This document shows positions 7,609 to 16,443 of a stretch of DNA of 64,000 nt, piece by piece. Position numbers and translations under genes: made by a program. The notes under the pieces are model-generated. The model searched no databases. It saw only the letters and a program-made list of their open reading frames with translations, and was not told the DNA's origin. Within the stretch, counting starts at the first letter, position 1, and every line of letters begins with the position of its first letter. The stretch is from assembly GCA_028285545.1 (NCBI GenBank), contig JANQPA010000041.1:81287-145286 (forward strand), written 5' to 3'. The stretch is from Saprospiraceae bacterium. Lineage in GTDB: Bacteria > Bacteroidota > Bacteroidia > Chitinophagales > Saprospiraceae.

Positions 7609-9942
7609 ATGCTTAATCATTTGTATCATCACCTGACCTTCTTACTAATCTTAAGCTTAGGCCTTCCGTCAATTGCTTATAGTCAATTTCGTCTTTCCGG
7701 AAAAGTAATAGATCAAGACAAGGAGTTTGTAGAGTTTGCCAGTATTTCACTTTTTAATAGTATTGACAGTAGTCTCCTCACGGGGGAGATTACAGATATC
7801 GATGGAAAATTCGAATTCAAAAATATTTCTGAGGGAGCTTATTATATTATCGTTTCTCACATTTTGTATTCCCAACAAAAGGTCGAGGTGCTTTTGAATG
7901 AAAACCTCTCCATTGAAATAACTTTAGAAAAAGATGTTAAAGATCTTAGCGAGATCGTAGTAAGTGCCGAGGAGCTGGCCATCCAAAATGAAATCGATAA
8001 GATCACCATAAACCCAGAAAAGATAATAACGGGAAGTGGAGGTTCAGCCATTGATCTTTTGAGGTCTGTACCTATTGTTAACATTAGTCCTCAGGGTGCC
8101 ATTACTATGCGAGGTAATGGAGATATACAAGTCTTAATCAATGGCAAACCCTCAGGAATGGTCGCCATCCAGGGCACACAAATTTTAAGTCAGCTAGATG
8201 CGAACTCCATAGAAAAAATAGAATTAATCACCAGTCCATCTGCTAGTAGCTCACCAGATGGTGGGGCAGGGATCATCAATATTATTCTTAAAAAAGATAA
8301 AACGGAGGGTTTAAAGGGTAGCATTCTTGCTAGTATTGGCAATGGGGATCGATATAATCTATCTCCTAGTATTTCTTATCGAAAAAATGACTTAAATTTC
8401 TTTGCCAGATATAATTTCCAACGTCAAACTCGTCGTTCGGAATCCATTGCCGATCAATTAAGGAATGATACTCTAAGCTTTGATCAAATGGGGGGATCCA
8501 GGCGGGTAGATCTTCGGCACAACCTCGAGTTTGGCATGGATCTTTTTCTAAATGAACGACAGTATTTCACTTTGTCGGGCCTATATAGAGATCGCAATAA
8601 AAAACACTACCAAAACCAATTATCGGAAGTTTTTACCAATGATACTCCCTCTGAAATAAGGAATACCCAAAATGCCGAACCCGAACTTAATGAGGGTTGG
8701 GGCTTAACGCTTTCCTATTTTTCTGAAAATGAAGAAGAGGACAACAAAACCGAAATTTATCTGGATATTGTCCATTCTGTAGAAGATGAAATTATTGAAC
8801 GTATTGACGAAGTACAATCTTTTGAACCTAGTATTACCACATTTGACGGTGGTTATAGTCATTATATAGACATTAATGATGGAATATTTTTTGATGCAAG
8901 CATTGAAAAGCCCTGGAAGGAAGGAAAAATAGATATGGGAAGCCAATATTTTTATCGCAATATTGATCAAACATTTGATTATCGCCTGGTTGACCCTTCA
9001 GTAGGTGAATTTGAATCTGAATTTGCTCAAAATGATCAATTCAATTATAATGATCATGTGGCTTCTGTTTATACAGAAATTGAATATCCGCTTGGTAAGT
9101 TTAAGTTGGGCACTGGAGTCCGATTGGAATATAGCACCAACCAGTATACATCAGGATCATTGGGACAAGATTTCAGCAATGAATTTTTTAATGTTTTCCC
9201 CTCCGCAAAGATAGGCTTTAAGGCAACGGAAAGTTTTAATGTTCAGATCAATTATAATAGACGCATTAATCGACCTGCTCCCAGTCGACTCAATCCTTTT
9301 CCGAATATAGCCAACCCTTTTCAGATAGAATTAGGTAACCCTGACCTAAAACCAGAATTTGTCGATGCTTTCAACCTGGGGTTTTCTAAAACCTTCCAGC
9401 AGTCTAGTTTGTCGGTTAATTTCTTCTGGAATAAGTATAATGATTTAATTCAGAGGATTTCCACTATCGACGAAAATGCTGTTCGGATCATCGCTCCTAT
9501 CAATCTGGATCAGCGTAATCATTACGGAGCAGATTTAGGATATTTTCTATCCCTTGCAAAAAATTGGGATGTAAACGTAGGTTTTGTATTTTTCAAAAAT
9601 GACTTCAATAGCGATCTGGAAGATATTGACAATAGTGGTTTTACACAGGAATACAAACTCAACTCTACCTGGAAATTAGCCAGTCAATTGGATTGGCAAA
9701 TATCTGCTTATTACAATTCAGCTGTTGCTTCTGCTCAGGGGGAAGCCCGGCCTCTGTATTCAGTAGACACCGGTATCAAATACGAATTCCTTCCTGATAA
9801 AATGGAGCTTAACCTAAGTGTCTCGGATATATTTAATACTCTCAGGGAGATTAGTTTGATTGATATAGAATCCTACTTTTCTCGCAATGAAACAAAGATT
9901 GATACCCGGAGGGTACGATTGACGGTGAGGTGGAAGCTTTAA
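7609..9942 (+). CDS. TonB-dependent outer-membrane receptor with carboxypeptidase-regulatory-like N-domain
   Basis: A 777-aa outer-membrane protein with signal peptide ending near AYSQF. Residues ~25-110 are a CarboxypepD_reg-like beta-sandwich (FRLSGKVIDQDKEFVEFASI...TDIDGKFEF). A plug follows (NPEKIITGSGGSAIDLLRSV, MRGNGDIQVLINGKPSGM, SPSASSSPDGGAGIINIILK), then a beta-barrel of about 500 residues ending VRLTVRWKL with a terminal hydrophobic strand. The type is the short 'outer membrane beta-barrel' receptor rather than SusC. No SusD partner is adjacent. It would import a ligand with TonB-ExbBD energy; the ligand is not predictable. It follows the LytTR regulator. Confidence 0.9.
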   Translation: MLNHLYHHLTFLLILSLGLPSIAYSQFRLSGKVIDQDKEFVEFASISLFNSIDSSLLTGEITDIDGKFEFKNISEGAYYIIVSHILYSQQKVEVLLNENLSIEITLEKDVKDLSEIVVSAEELAIQNEIDKITINPEKIITGSGGSAIDLLRSVPIVNISPQGAITMRGNGDIQVLINGKPSGMVAIQGTQILSQLDANSIEKIELITSPSASSSPDGGAGIINIILKKDKTEGLKGSILASIGNGDRYNLSPSISYRKNDLNFFARYNFQRQTRRSESIADQLRNDTLSFDQMGGSRRVDLRHNLEFGMDLFLNERQYFTLSGLYRDRNKKHYQNQLSEVFTNDTPSEIRNTQNAEPELNEGWGLTLSYFSENEEEDNKTEIYLDIVHSVEDEIIERIDEVQSFEPSITTFDGGYSHYIDINDGIFFDASIEKPWKEGKIDMGSQYFYRNIDQTFDYRLVDPSVGEFESEFAQNDQFNYNDHVASVYTEIEYPLGKFKLGTGVRLEYSTNQYTSGSLGQDFSNEFFNVFPSAKIGFKATESFNVQINYNRRINRPAPSRLNPFPNIANPFQIELGNPDLKPEFVDAFNLGFSKTFQQSSLSVNFFWNKYNDLIQRISTIDENAVRIIAPINLDQRNHYGADLGYFLSLAKNWDVNVGFVFFKNDFNSDLEDIDNSGFTQEYKLNSTWKLASQLDWQISAYYNSAVASAQGEARPLYSVDTGIKYEFLPDKMELNLSVSDIFNTLREISLIDIESYFSRNETKIDTRRVRLTVRWKL

Positions 9943-10014
9943 GTTTAAAAGTTAGCAAGTGTTCAAGTTAGCAAGTTAACTTGAACACTTGCTAACTTGA
10001 ATACTTGAACACTT
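9941..10014. repeat. Palindromic array of 8-bp AAGT(N4) words; likely bidirectional terminator
   Basis: From 9949 the words AAGT recur every 8 bp (9949, 9957, 9965, 9973). The complement ACTT then recurs every 8 bp (9979, 9987, 9995, 10003, 10011). The centre is a perfect 20-bp inverted repeat, GTTAGCAAGTGTTCAAGTTA at 9951-9970 paired with 9977-9996, with a 6-nt loop. It begins at the stop codon of the TonB receptor and would form a strong hairpin. It probably terminates the receptor transcript. Confidence 0.7.
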
Positions 10015-10109
10015 TATATAAAGCTTGCCGCACAACTAATAAACACCACATAAATAATAATCATTGCAAGGTATACTTTCTGGTCTGATTTAAGGGCAGA
10101 GGAATTCAT
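10014..10109 (-). CDS. Possible 31-aa single-helix membrane peptide
   Basis: A short ORF from ATG 10109 to TAA 10014-10016. The sequence begins MNSSALKSDQKVYLAM and continues into one hydrophobic helix (MIIIYVVFISCAASFI) after a charged N-terminus, as small membrane proteins do. Its stop coincides with the edge of the palindromic 8-bp array, which could serve as its terminator. No ribosome-binding site or homologue is recognised, so chance remains possible. Confidence 0.3.
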   Translation of the reverse strand: MNSSALKSDQKVYLAMIIIYVVFISCAASFI

Positions 10110-10307
10110 GATGCTGTGGATTTTCGATTTTCTAAATTGAGTTTACTACAATATGCGCTAAGGATATTGATAATCAAATAGAAAATGAGTGGAAGGTAGA
10201 ACTTGGTGAGTAGACAGTTAAAGGTAGAAAGTTAAAAGGCAAGTGACCATATTAATTAGCCATTACAGATACTACCTCATAACATCCTACTTATTTTGTA
10301 TCAATTA
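10110..10307. repeat. Intergenic with a degenerate heptad repeat (10195-10243)
   Basis: Between 10195 and 10243 seven successive 7-mers can be read: GGTAGAA, CTTGGTG, AGTAGAC, AGTTAAA, GGTAGAA, AGTTAAA, AGGCAAG. Two words are each used twice. The rest of the stretch up to the end of the trypsin-nuclease gene (10308) shows nothing recognisable. Confidence 0.5.
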
Positions 10308-12209
10308 TTATAGAATTATTTCTTCCAACTCTCGAATTTCCTTTCTGGATATGGTTTCTTTTCCATGCATGGGGTCTCCATTTTTGACCTCACCAAAATC
10401 CAAGCCGGTTAACTGCTCGATTTCACTTATTGAAATTTGGTAAGTTTTGTAGCTGCCAAAAGCAAAAGGGCTTTCGAAATTATCCAGTTGATCTTCCTGG
10501 CTCAACAAATAAGCTGTAGCTGAGAACCTTGGCCCCTTCGGTTCATCCACCATCATGGCAATAACCTTCCAGTATTCAGCGGGGATTTGTGCACCGCGGT
10601 ATTCCATATCACTTTCTTTAAACACAGGTCCGGTAAATACAGAGATTTTCAAGTTATGAACCTTGGTGTTGTTCCGTATCCAGTTTTCTAACTCTAACCA
10701 TTTGCCCTGATTAAAATTATTGTGCTGTGGACAGGAATTGGTATAGAAAAAGGTATCGTCATTGGCTTTTTGAGCTTCTTCAGGGCTTCCCCAAACTGGG
10801 TCTGTCCTTTTTACAATATGGCCTCGACCAAGGTCATTATTTTTATAAAGTCGATTGTCAAATTGATGAGACTCTTTTACTCCATCGGTGCTTTGCAGCA
10901 GCCTACGATCAATCCTCCAGCCTGCTGATTTGGAACGAGGAATACTGATGGTTTTAGTACCATCAATATTGCAGGCAGCATAATAAGGAAATTTCCTTTC
11001 TCTATTCATTACTATAGAGAAATGGGTGTATTTTAAATTAAATCGTTCGATACCTGTGCTATTTTTACTAACCACCAGGCCTTTGGAATGAATCCGATCA
11101 CTAAGCCTGGGTAGAGGCACCAGCTGTGAGGCAGGTAAAAAAGAGGGATTATACCCCTTTCTGTCATCCAGAGGAACCTCTAGTAAGGTTTCATCAATAC
11201 TAAGTTCTTCTTTTTCTGATCCTGAAACCTGGATTTGAATATTGTGTTCACTTAACTTTTCCAATAATATGCTTGCTTTAACGGCCAGGTTTGCCTGTTT
11301 AAAAGTACCGGAAAAATGAAGTCCCAAAGCCTGACCGGTTTCCAGGTCTATGACCACAGAACCAGAGTTACCACCCAAGGTGGAGCAATCATGTCGGAAG
11401 ATGAAGGAATATTCAGGTACGTCAATAACCCTTCCAGGTAAAAGTCGTTTTACATCATACACTTTTTCAAATACTTTGTCCATCAGGGTTTCGCTATTGC
11501 GAAGGTCAAAGGCAGGATATCCGATAGTGGCTATCAGGTCATCATACCGAATTTTACGATCAGAAACACTTATGGGAAGAGGCAGGTCTCCATTGTTTTT
11601 AATTTTTAAAAATGCCAGATCGGGCCAGTCTCCTCCCTTTTTTTCCATATGGATTATTTTATCTATTTCAAACTCGAAGCTGGAGGTGGACTGATGTTCC
11701 GCGTTGAAATTGATAAATGCCTGAATGGATGCTCCTGCTTTATTTTTCGAAAAGACAAATTTTTCTCCTTTTCTTTCCACAAACTCTTGAGCGACATGCC
11801 GATTGGTGACTATGACATTTTCTGCAATTACCCAGCCCGTTCCTACCCAGGGGTATTGATCGTGTCCGCGAAGTTCAATCCTTCCTGTTGAAACGATGGC
11901 TTTATTGATATTTGATTGATGGAGTAATAATCGTTCTTTCCAAACGTCACTTTCCGGTAATTCAAAGGTGTTATTTTTGATCAGGAGTGCAGGTCTGCCA
12001 AAAGCCATAATAATGGCTTTTGATTTGGGGTTATTGTCAAACATATCGGGAGTAATGATCCCGGATTTTGTACCAGATACCAGATTCAGGATTTCCTTTT
12101 CTTCAAGTTCTAATTCTTTTTGTTTGTCGAGCCGATTTTTTTCGAATTTTGCAAAAACTTCATTAAAAAGGCGTTGATCTTGTAATACTGAGGCAATAGG
12201 GTTTTCCAT
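10308..12209 (-). CDS. Trypsin-like serine protease fused to a DNA/RNA non-specific endonuclease (NUC)
   Basis: A 633-aa two-enzyme protein. Residues ~1-105 are charged and helical. Residues ~105-310 are a chymotrypsin-fold protease with the triad His138 (TNRHVA), Asp197 (WPDLAFLKI) and Ser282 (GGNSGSVV), and GTGWVI before the His. After a linker (~320-385) comes an endonuclease-G/NucA-type beta-beta-alpha domain: GRGHIVKR with catalytic His464 in the RGH motif, and TNSCPQHNNFNQGKW (490-504) with the metal-binding Asn. No signal peptide, so cytoplasmic. Such protease-nuclease fusions occur in bacterial conflict systems as effectors; proteolysis could release or switch on the nuclease. It is divergent from a caspase-like gene (268 bp apart). 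Domain calls are strong; the activation model is inference. Confidence 0.9.
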   Translation of the reverse strand: MENPIASVLQDQRLFNEVFAKFEKNRLDKQKELELEEKEILNLVSGTKSGIITPDMFDNNPKSKAIIMAFGRPALLIKNNTFELPESDVWKERLLLHQSNINKAIVSTGRIELRGHDQYPWVGTGWVIAENVIVTNRHVAQEFVERKGEKFVFSKNKAGASIQAFINFNAEHQSTSSFEFEIDKIIHMEKKGGDWPDLAFLKIKNNGDLPLPISVSDRKIRYDDLIATIGYPAFDLRNSETLMDKVFEKVYDVKRLLPGRVIDVPEYSFIFRHDCSTLGGNSGSVVIDLETGQALGLHFSGTFKQANLAVKASILLEKLSEHNIQIQVSGSEKEELSIDETLLEVPLDDRKGYNPSFLPASQLVPLPRLSDRIHSKGLVVSKNSTGIERFNLKYTHFSIVMNRERKFPYYAACNIDGTKTISIPRSKSAGWRIDRRLLQSTDGVKESHQFDNRLYKNNDLGRGHIVKRTDPVWGSPEEAQKANDDTFFYTNSCPQHNNFNQGKWLELENWIRNNTKVHNLKISVFTGPVFKESDMEYRGAQIPAEYWKVIAMMVDEPKGPRFSATAYLLSQEDQLDNFESPFAFGSYKTYQISISEIEQLTGLDFGEVKNGDPMHGKETISRKEIRELEEIIL

Positions 12210-12477
12210 TTGATTTTATGGTTTTAATGGATTTGAATAGGTATATCCCTGTACCTTTAAATATACGTAATGCAAACTTCATTTCTAAAAATCAAAAGCT
12301 ATTAAATATTGAACTGGAGCTTAGAGCAGACTATTTATATAGAAAAATTGACTACTAATTAAATGTTTAGTAATTTGAAAAAATGATCTAAAATCCTAAT
12401 AAAAAACTTCTAACTTTTACTTTTTGGTCATCTCACAATACATAAGTAGAGTACTAAGTTTTTTAAAAAAATTAATA

Positions 12478-14466
12478 ATGCCCCAGAAACCCAATCTCTT
12501 TGCCCTTCTAATTGGAATTGAAAAATATAATGCACCTGTCTTGGCCTTGAATGGCAGTAAAAATGATGCTCTAAAGATGGAAGCTTATCTACAAAAGGAA
12601 GCCGACCATTTTAACATACATATTGAAAAATTACTGGATGGTGAAGCAACTAAAGAAAATATTGTCAAATATTTCATCGAACATTTAGGGAAGGCAAAAA
12701 AAGGCGATACCGTTTTATTTTATTATTCCGGACATGGTTGCCGTGAAAAAGCTGCAGAAGTATTCTGGTCCTCAGATACGAGCAAATATCTTGAAACACT
12801 TGTTTGTTATGATGGGATCGAAATGAAGCGAGGAGTTTTGCATACCAATTTGCTTTCTGATAAAGAGTTAAGGTATCTGATCCATAAAACAAGCCAGAAT
12901 GAGGCCCATATCATCAGCATTTTTGACTGTTGTCACTCTGGTGAAAACACTCGTAATGGGCACGTTTCCAAAGAGGTTCAAAAAACCATAAAAAAACAAG
13001 TCCTCACTCAGAGTCGTATGGCATTTATTGCCCCTAAGCGCAACTGGGAGGATTTTATATTTAGTGATCAAATAGATGAGCAAGATTTTGCCGGCAAATC
13101 TATTCAGGAATTATTGCCTGAAGGAAAACACATACAACTTGCAGCCTGCCAAAAGGATGAATCCGCATGGGAACATGACGGGGAAGGCGTTTTTACAAAA
13201 AACCTTCTGGATGTTCTGGAAAGAACACAAGGCGCCATTAATTATTACAATTTAAAAAGTCGGATACAGACCTATATAAAAAACCAATTTCAGCAGACTC
13301 CTCAAATTTATCATACTGGAGATCAAGGGTCAGAACTTTTTCATGTTTTTTTAAATAAAAATGTAGAAGAGCAACCCTTTTATGGCAATATCAGTTATAA
13401 TGAAAAAATTGGCTGGATAATGGATTTAGGGGCTATCCATGGTTTGTCCAAGCAAGTGAAAAAAGTAAAAATCAGTGATTTTGAAGGAAAAGAATTAGGG
13501 GAAGTGGATTTAAAAAAAGTTTTTCCTAGCCACACGGTTCTTTCTTTCTCCAATGAATTGGAAGCCCAGGTTTCACAAAAAGGATTATACAAAGGTTTTT
13601 TTGAAAGCTATCTATCGGCTCCCTTGAACATATTTATAAATAGCCAACCGGAAGATAGTCAGGGACTCACTTGCATAGAGCAAATTTTTAGTGACTTACC
13701 TCAGAATGTAAATAGAACATTTAAGGAATTTGAAGCTGATTATACCTTGCAAATCCAAGATCAAAAGTATTATTTCACTCCTCCACATTCACCTTCCTTT
13801 CCATTGGTTGAGTCCATTACCGGGTATACTCCTAACTCAGCTTCTCTTGTAAAAAAGTACCTGGTTCATATGTCCAGGTGGGAATATGTAAAGCACCTTC
13901 ACAATCCAAATGTCCAATTATTTAAGAAATTCCCCGTAGAACTTCGCATGTATAAAGAGGAGGAAAATGGGAATTTAGTCCACCTTCCTGCTGAAGCAGA
14001 TGAAATCGAATTACAGTTTGAGAAGCAGCCTGATGGAAAATGGGGAGGTAGGGTCAAAATCGAATTGGTTAACCACTACCATGAGGAATTATATTGTGCA
14101 CTTTTATATTTGCATCACCAATTCGGAGTATTTGAAAAACTGATAAACCCTTCTAAAGTTACCTTGTCTTCTTATGGTGGGAATGCCTGGGCCAGGGAGG
14201 GTCAGGGAATTTCTCTGTTCCTGGATCAATTTTTGATAGATTTCAACTTCCCGGAAAACATCACTTATTTCAAGCTAATCGTCAGCACTGAGGACTTTGA
14301 CGTAGAGCGTTTTGTTCAACCGGCACTACCGGCACCCCGCCTGCGACCTAAAGATCCGGATCGACTGTCTCCCTCTGACAAGGAGATGGACGATCCGGAA
14401 GCAGGCGACTGGATGACCAAGTTGATTAGGTTGAGGTCGAGGAATCCGGAGGTGAAAAACACCTAA
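12478..14466 (+). CDS. Caspase-like (C14) peptidase A with long C-terminal region
   Basis: A 662-aa protein from ATG 12478 (MPQKPNLFALLIGIEKY), the typical metacaspase start; a TTG 18 codons upstream is less likely. Residues ~5-290 are the caspase fold with catalytic His86 (FYYSGHGCR) and Cys152 (IFDCCHSGE), plus LACQKDESAWE. The C-terminal ~350 residues are unnamed and match the layout of two other caspase-like proteins here: a repeat-like GWIMDLGAIHGLSK segment near 325, a middle domain, and a beta-rich module with LYCALLYLHHQFGVFEKL that recalls DUF4384. No signal peptide. Metacaspase-type enzymes usually cut after Arg/Lys. It overlaps the convergent caspase gene by 4 bp. Confidence 0.88.
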   Translation: MPQKPNLFALLIGIEKYNAPVLALNGSKNDALKMEAYLQKEADHFNIHIEKLLDGEATKENIVKYFIEHLGKAKKGDTVLFYYSGHGCREKAAEVFWSSDTSKYLETLVCYDGIEMKRGVLHTNLLSDKELRYLIHKTSQNEAHIISIFDCCHSGENTRNGHVSKEVQKTIKKQVLTQSRMAFIAPKRNWEDFIFSDQIDEQDFAGKSIQELLPEGKHIQLAACQKDESAWEHDGEGVFTKNLLDVLERTQGAINYYNLKSRIQTYIKNQFQQTPQIYHTGDQGSELFHVFLNKNVEEQPFYGNISYNEKIGWIMDLGAIHGLSKQVKKVKISDFEGKELGEVDLKKVFPSHTVLSFSNELEAQVSQKGLYKGFFESYLSAPLNIFINSQPEDSQGLTCIEQIFSDLPQNVNRTFKEFEADYTLQIQDQKYYFTPPHSPSFPLVESITGYTPNSASLVKKYLVHMSRWEYVKHLHNPNVQLFKKFPVELRMYKEEENGNLVHLPAEADEIELQFEKQPDGKWGGRVKIELVNHYHEELYCALLYLHHQFGVFEKLINPSKVTLSSYGGNAWAREGQGISLFLDQFLIDFNFPENITYFKLIVSTEDFDVERFVQPALPAPRLRPKDPDRLSPSDKEMDDPEAGDWMTKLIRLRSRNPEVKNT

Positions 14467-16376
14467 CTTTTCCGATTAATGACAACTTCTAGTTTTTTAA
14501 CTATCCAATCGGAAGATTGACTCTCGAGTGAATCTTTTTTGCTGGTTGACCAAATGTCAATATTCCTGAATTGACGATCGAGGTCATTTTGAATCTCTAT
14601 TTGGTTGAATAGAAAAGGGAATTTTAAGGGCCTTTTTACGGCAAAAATCAAAAAATGATCAAGCTCCTGAAGTTGATTTTTTTTGCCAATCCCAAGGCCC
14701 TTTTTAAATTGTAGAGAATTGTAAATGGTATAGAAGGTATTATTACCAGATTCAATCTTTTTGAAATCTTCATTTTTTACCTGAATGCTAAAATTTTGAC
14801 TGAGATGAACTAAATAAAAAAACAAAGGACTGGAAGACTGATTTAGCACGCTAAATTCATAAGTAAAAAACTGACCTGTAAAATCCAATTCTACTCTATT
14901 GATCCCATAATCAAGATATTTGTTTTGCTTAGCCTCTTTTGTTTCATAAGGAGCAATAAAGACCTCTTTTTTTGAATGAGGAGTGTTAAAAGAGCATTTT
15001 ATAATTACCTGATTCGAATTGATAGGATTGCGTCTGGAGTGCTCTATTTTCTTTATTCTTTCCCATTTAATTATCTTTTTAAGGCTATGATAAATTTTTT
15101 GTACAGCCTCCTCTCCTTGTTGACTTGTATAACAAATGATATTTTCAGATCTCCGGTTGTCGATGATAAAGTATTTGCCCTCTTCACATCTAATTTCATA
15201 GTGTGTATCAGGAACAATTTGGAGGAGAGAGGTAAATTCATGCTGGATCAACTTATTCTTTAAGATTTCATCCGGATTGGTAACCTTCAAGGGAAATGGA
15301 TTAGAAATGAAAGGGATTGTCAGATGCTTTTTTTCTTCAATAATAGTTGGGTCAATTTCAAGCTCTGTTGTTTCTAGGTTTATTGATTTTATCCTTGCCT
15401 TTGTTAAAGCTTTTTGATCCTCTTTGTTTTGTTCGTATACTGGAATATTTAAGTCCTGAAATCCATCCTTGCTGAGGCCATGAACTAAGCCTATATCAAT
15501 GAAATGTTGTTTTCCTGTTTTCCTGAGGTCAAAATAGGCAGGAACATCAATTAATTCTTTGTTTAAAAAGTGCCAATAAGGGTTTACATCCCCAAAATAT
15601 TCAAATTGGGGATTTTGAATGGGCTGCTTTAATGACAAAAGATAATTGACCTGAGCATACAATTCTGCATAGGAAGGAAGTTTTTGGGTGTAAGCATTTA
15701 ATACTTCGATAATAGCAGAAGTGAATCTTCCTCCTCGGTCGTCCTCTATTGCTTTTTGTTGTGGTTCACAGGCACACAAAGCCAGGTATTCCGCTGGTGG
15801 AATTTGCAAAGTTTCCTGCTTACTATAAAAACCATCTAAGAAGTCTTCCAAGGGCCGGGCTTGATCATATTTCACAGAATAATCCTGTCGCGAACGGCTA
15901 TATTCATTTTTGTTCAACCTGGTAATAGAACCTGAATGACAACAATCAAGTATGGTTACTACCTGGGTACCACGATTTGAAATTTCAGACAACAATACTC
16001 TTAGCTCTTTATCCGCTATATTGTAAATACCATCTACCCTGCTGTCATAAGGCAGTAGAGATTCCAATTGGTGGCCCTCTAGTCCGGCATTAATAAACTC
16101 CTGCGGACTAGGTTCCGTTGTTCCATGGCCACTAAAACAGAACAGTGCAGTATCCTTTTTATTTGATTTCCCGAAATGATTTCTAAACGCCTCAATGATG
16201 TTTTTTCGGGTAGCTTTTTCATCAACTAAAGTAAAAACCTCTTTCTCTTGGTCTTTCAGAAGAGGGTGGCTATTCAGCAATTCATCAAATTTGCTGACAT
16301 CTTTTTTACACCCCTGTAAATTGCCTATCTCAGGGTGTTGATAAGCGTCGATTCCTATGAATAGTACATATAGCAT
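14463..16376 (-). CDS. Caspase-like (C14) peptidase B, last gene of the CHAT-STAND operon
   Basis: A 637-aa protein with an N-terminal caspase domain: YVLFIGIDAY, His84 (FCFSGHGTT), Cys146 (ILDCCHSGS), CACEPQQKA. The C-terminal half contains the FIDIGLVHGLSKDGF segment equivalent to GWIMDLGAIHGLSK of peptidase A, and a beta-rich module (PLFFYLVHLSQNF...FLIFAVKRPL) equivalent to its last domain. It lies 67 bp downstream of the WD40 gene on the same strand, separated by a GC-centred hairpin, and so may be the final cistron of a six-gene operon. Cytoplasmic by sequence. Substrate unknown; the neighbouring trypsin-nuclease and STAND proteins are the obvious candidates. Confidence 0.87.
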   Translation of the reverse strand: MLYVLFIGIDAYQHPEIGNLQGCKKDVSKFDELLNSHPLLKDQEKEVFTLVDEKATRKNIIEAFRNHFGKSNKKDTALFCFSGHGTTEPSPQEFINAGLEGHQLESLLPYDSRVDGIYNIADKELRVLLSEISNRGTQVVTILDCCHSGSITRLNKNEYSRSRQDYSVKYDQARPLEDFLDGFYSKQETLQIPPAEYLALCACEPQQKAIEDDRGGRFTSAIIEVLNAYTQKLPSYAELYAQVNYLLSLKQPIQNPQFEYFGDVNPYWHFLNKELIDVPAYFDLRKTGKQHFIDIGLVHGLSKDGFQDLNIPVYEQNKEDQKALTKARIKSINLETTELEIDPTIIEEKKHLTIPFISNPFPLKVTNPDEILKNKLIQHEFTSLLQIVPDTHYEIRCEEGKYFIIDNRRSENIICYTSQQGEEAVQKIYHSLKKIIKWERIKKIEHSRRNPINSNQVIIKCSFNTPHSKKEVFIAPYETKEAKQNKYLDYGINRVELDFTGQFFTYEFSVLNQSSSPLFFYLVHLSQNFSIQVKNEDFKKIESGNNTFYTIYNSLQFKKGLGIGKKNQLQELDHFLIFAVKRPLKFPFLFNQIEIQNDLDRQFRNIDIWSTSKKDSLESQSSDWIVKKLEVVINRKS

Positions 16377-16391
16377 AATACGCTAATTTTC

Positions 16392-16431
16392 AAATAATAA
16401 CTAGGTGGCGGCCGCTACTTATTTATTATTT
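16392..16431. repeat. Hairpin with GC-rich centre between WD40 and caspase genes
   Basis: AAATAATAA (16392-16400) pairs with TTATTATTT (16423-16431). The loop holds a second dyad, GTGGCGGCCGCTAC, centred on the palindrome GCGGCCGC (16408-16415). This is strikingly GC-rich against the AT-rich surroundings. It may act as a processing site or attenuator before the last cistron. Confidence 0.55.
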
Positions 16432-16443
16432 AAAAGTAGTTAC

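Noticed and set aside
12394..12399. TCCTAA half-site upstream of caspase A
   Set aside because: A single 6-mer without a partner arm is expected by chance in AT-rich DNA.
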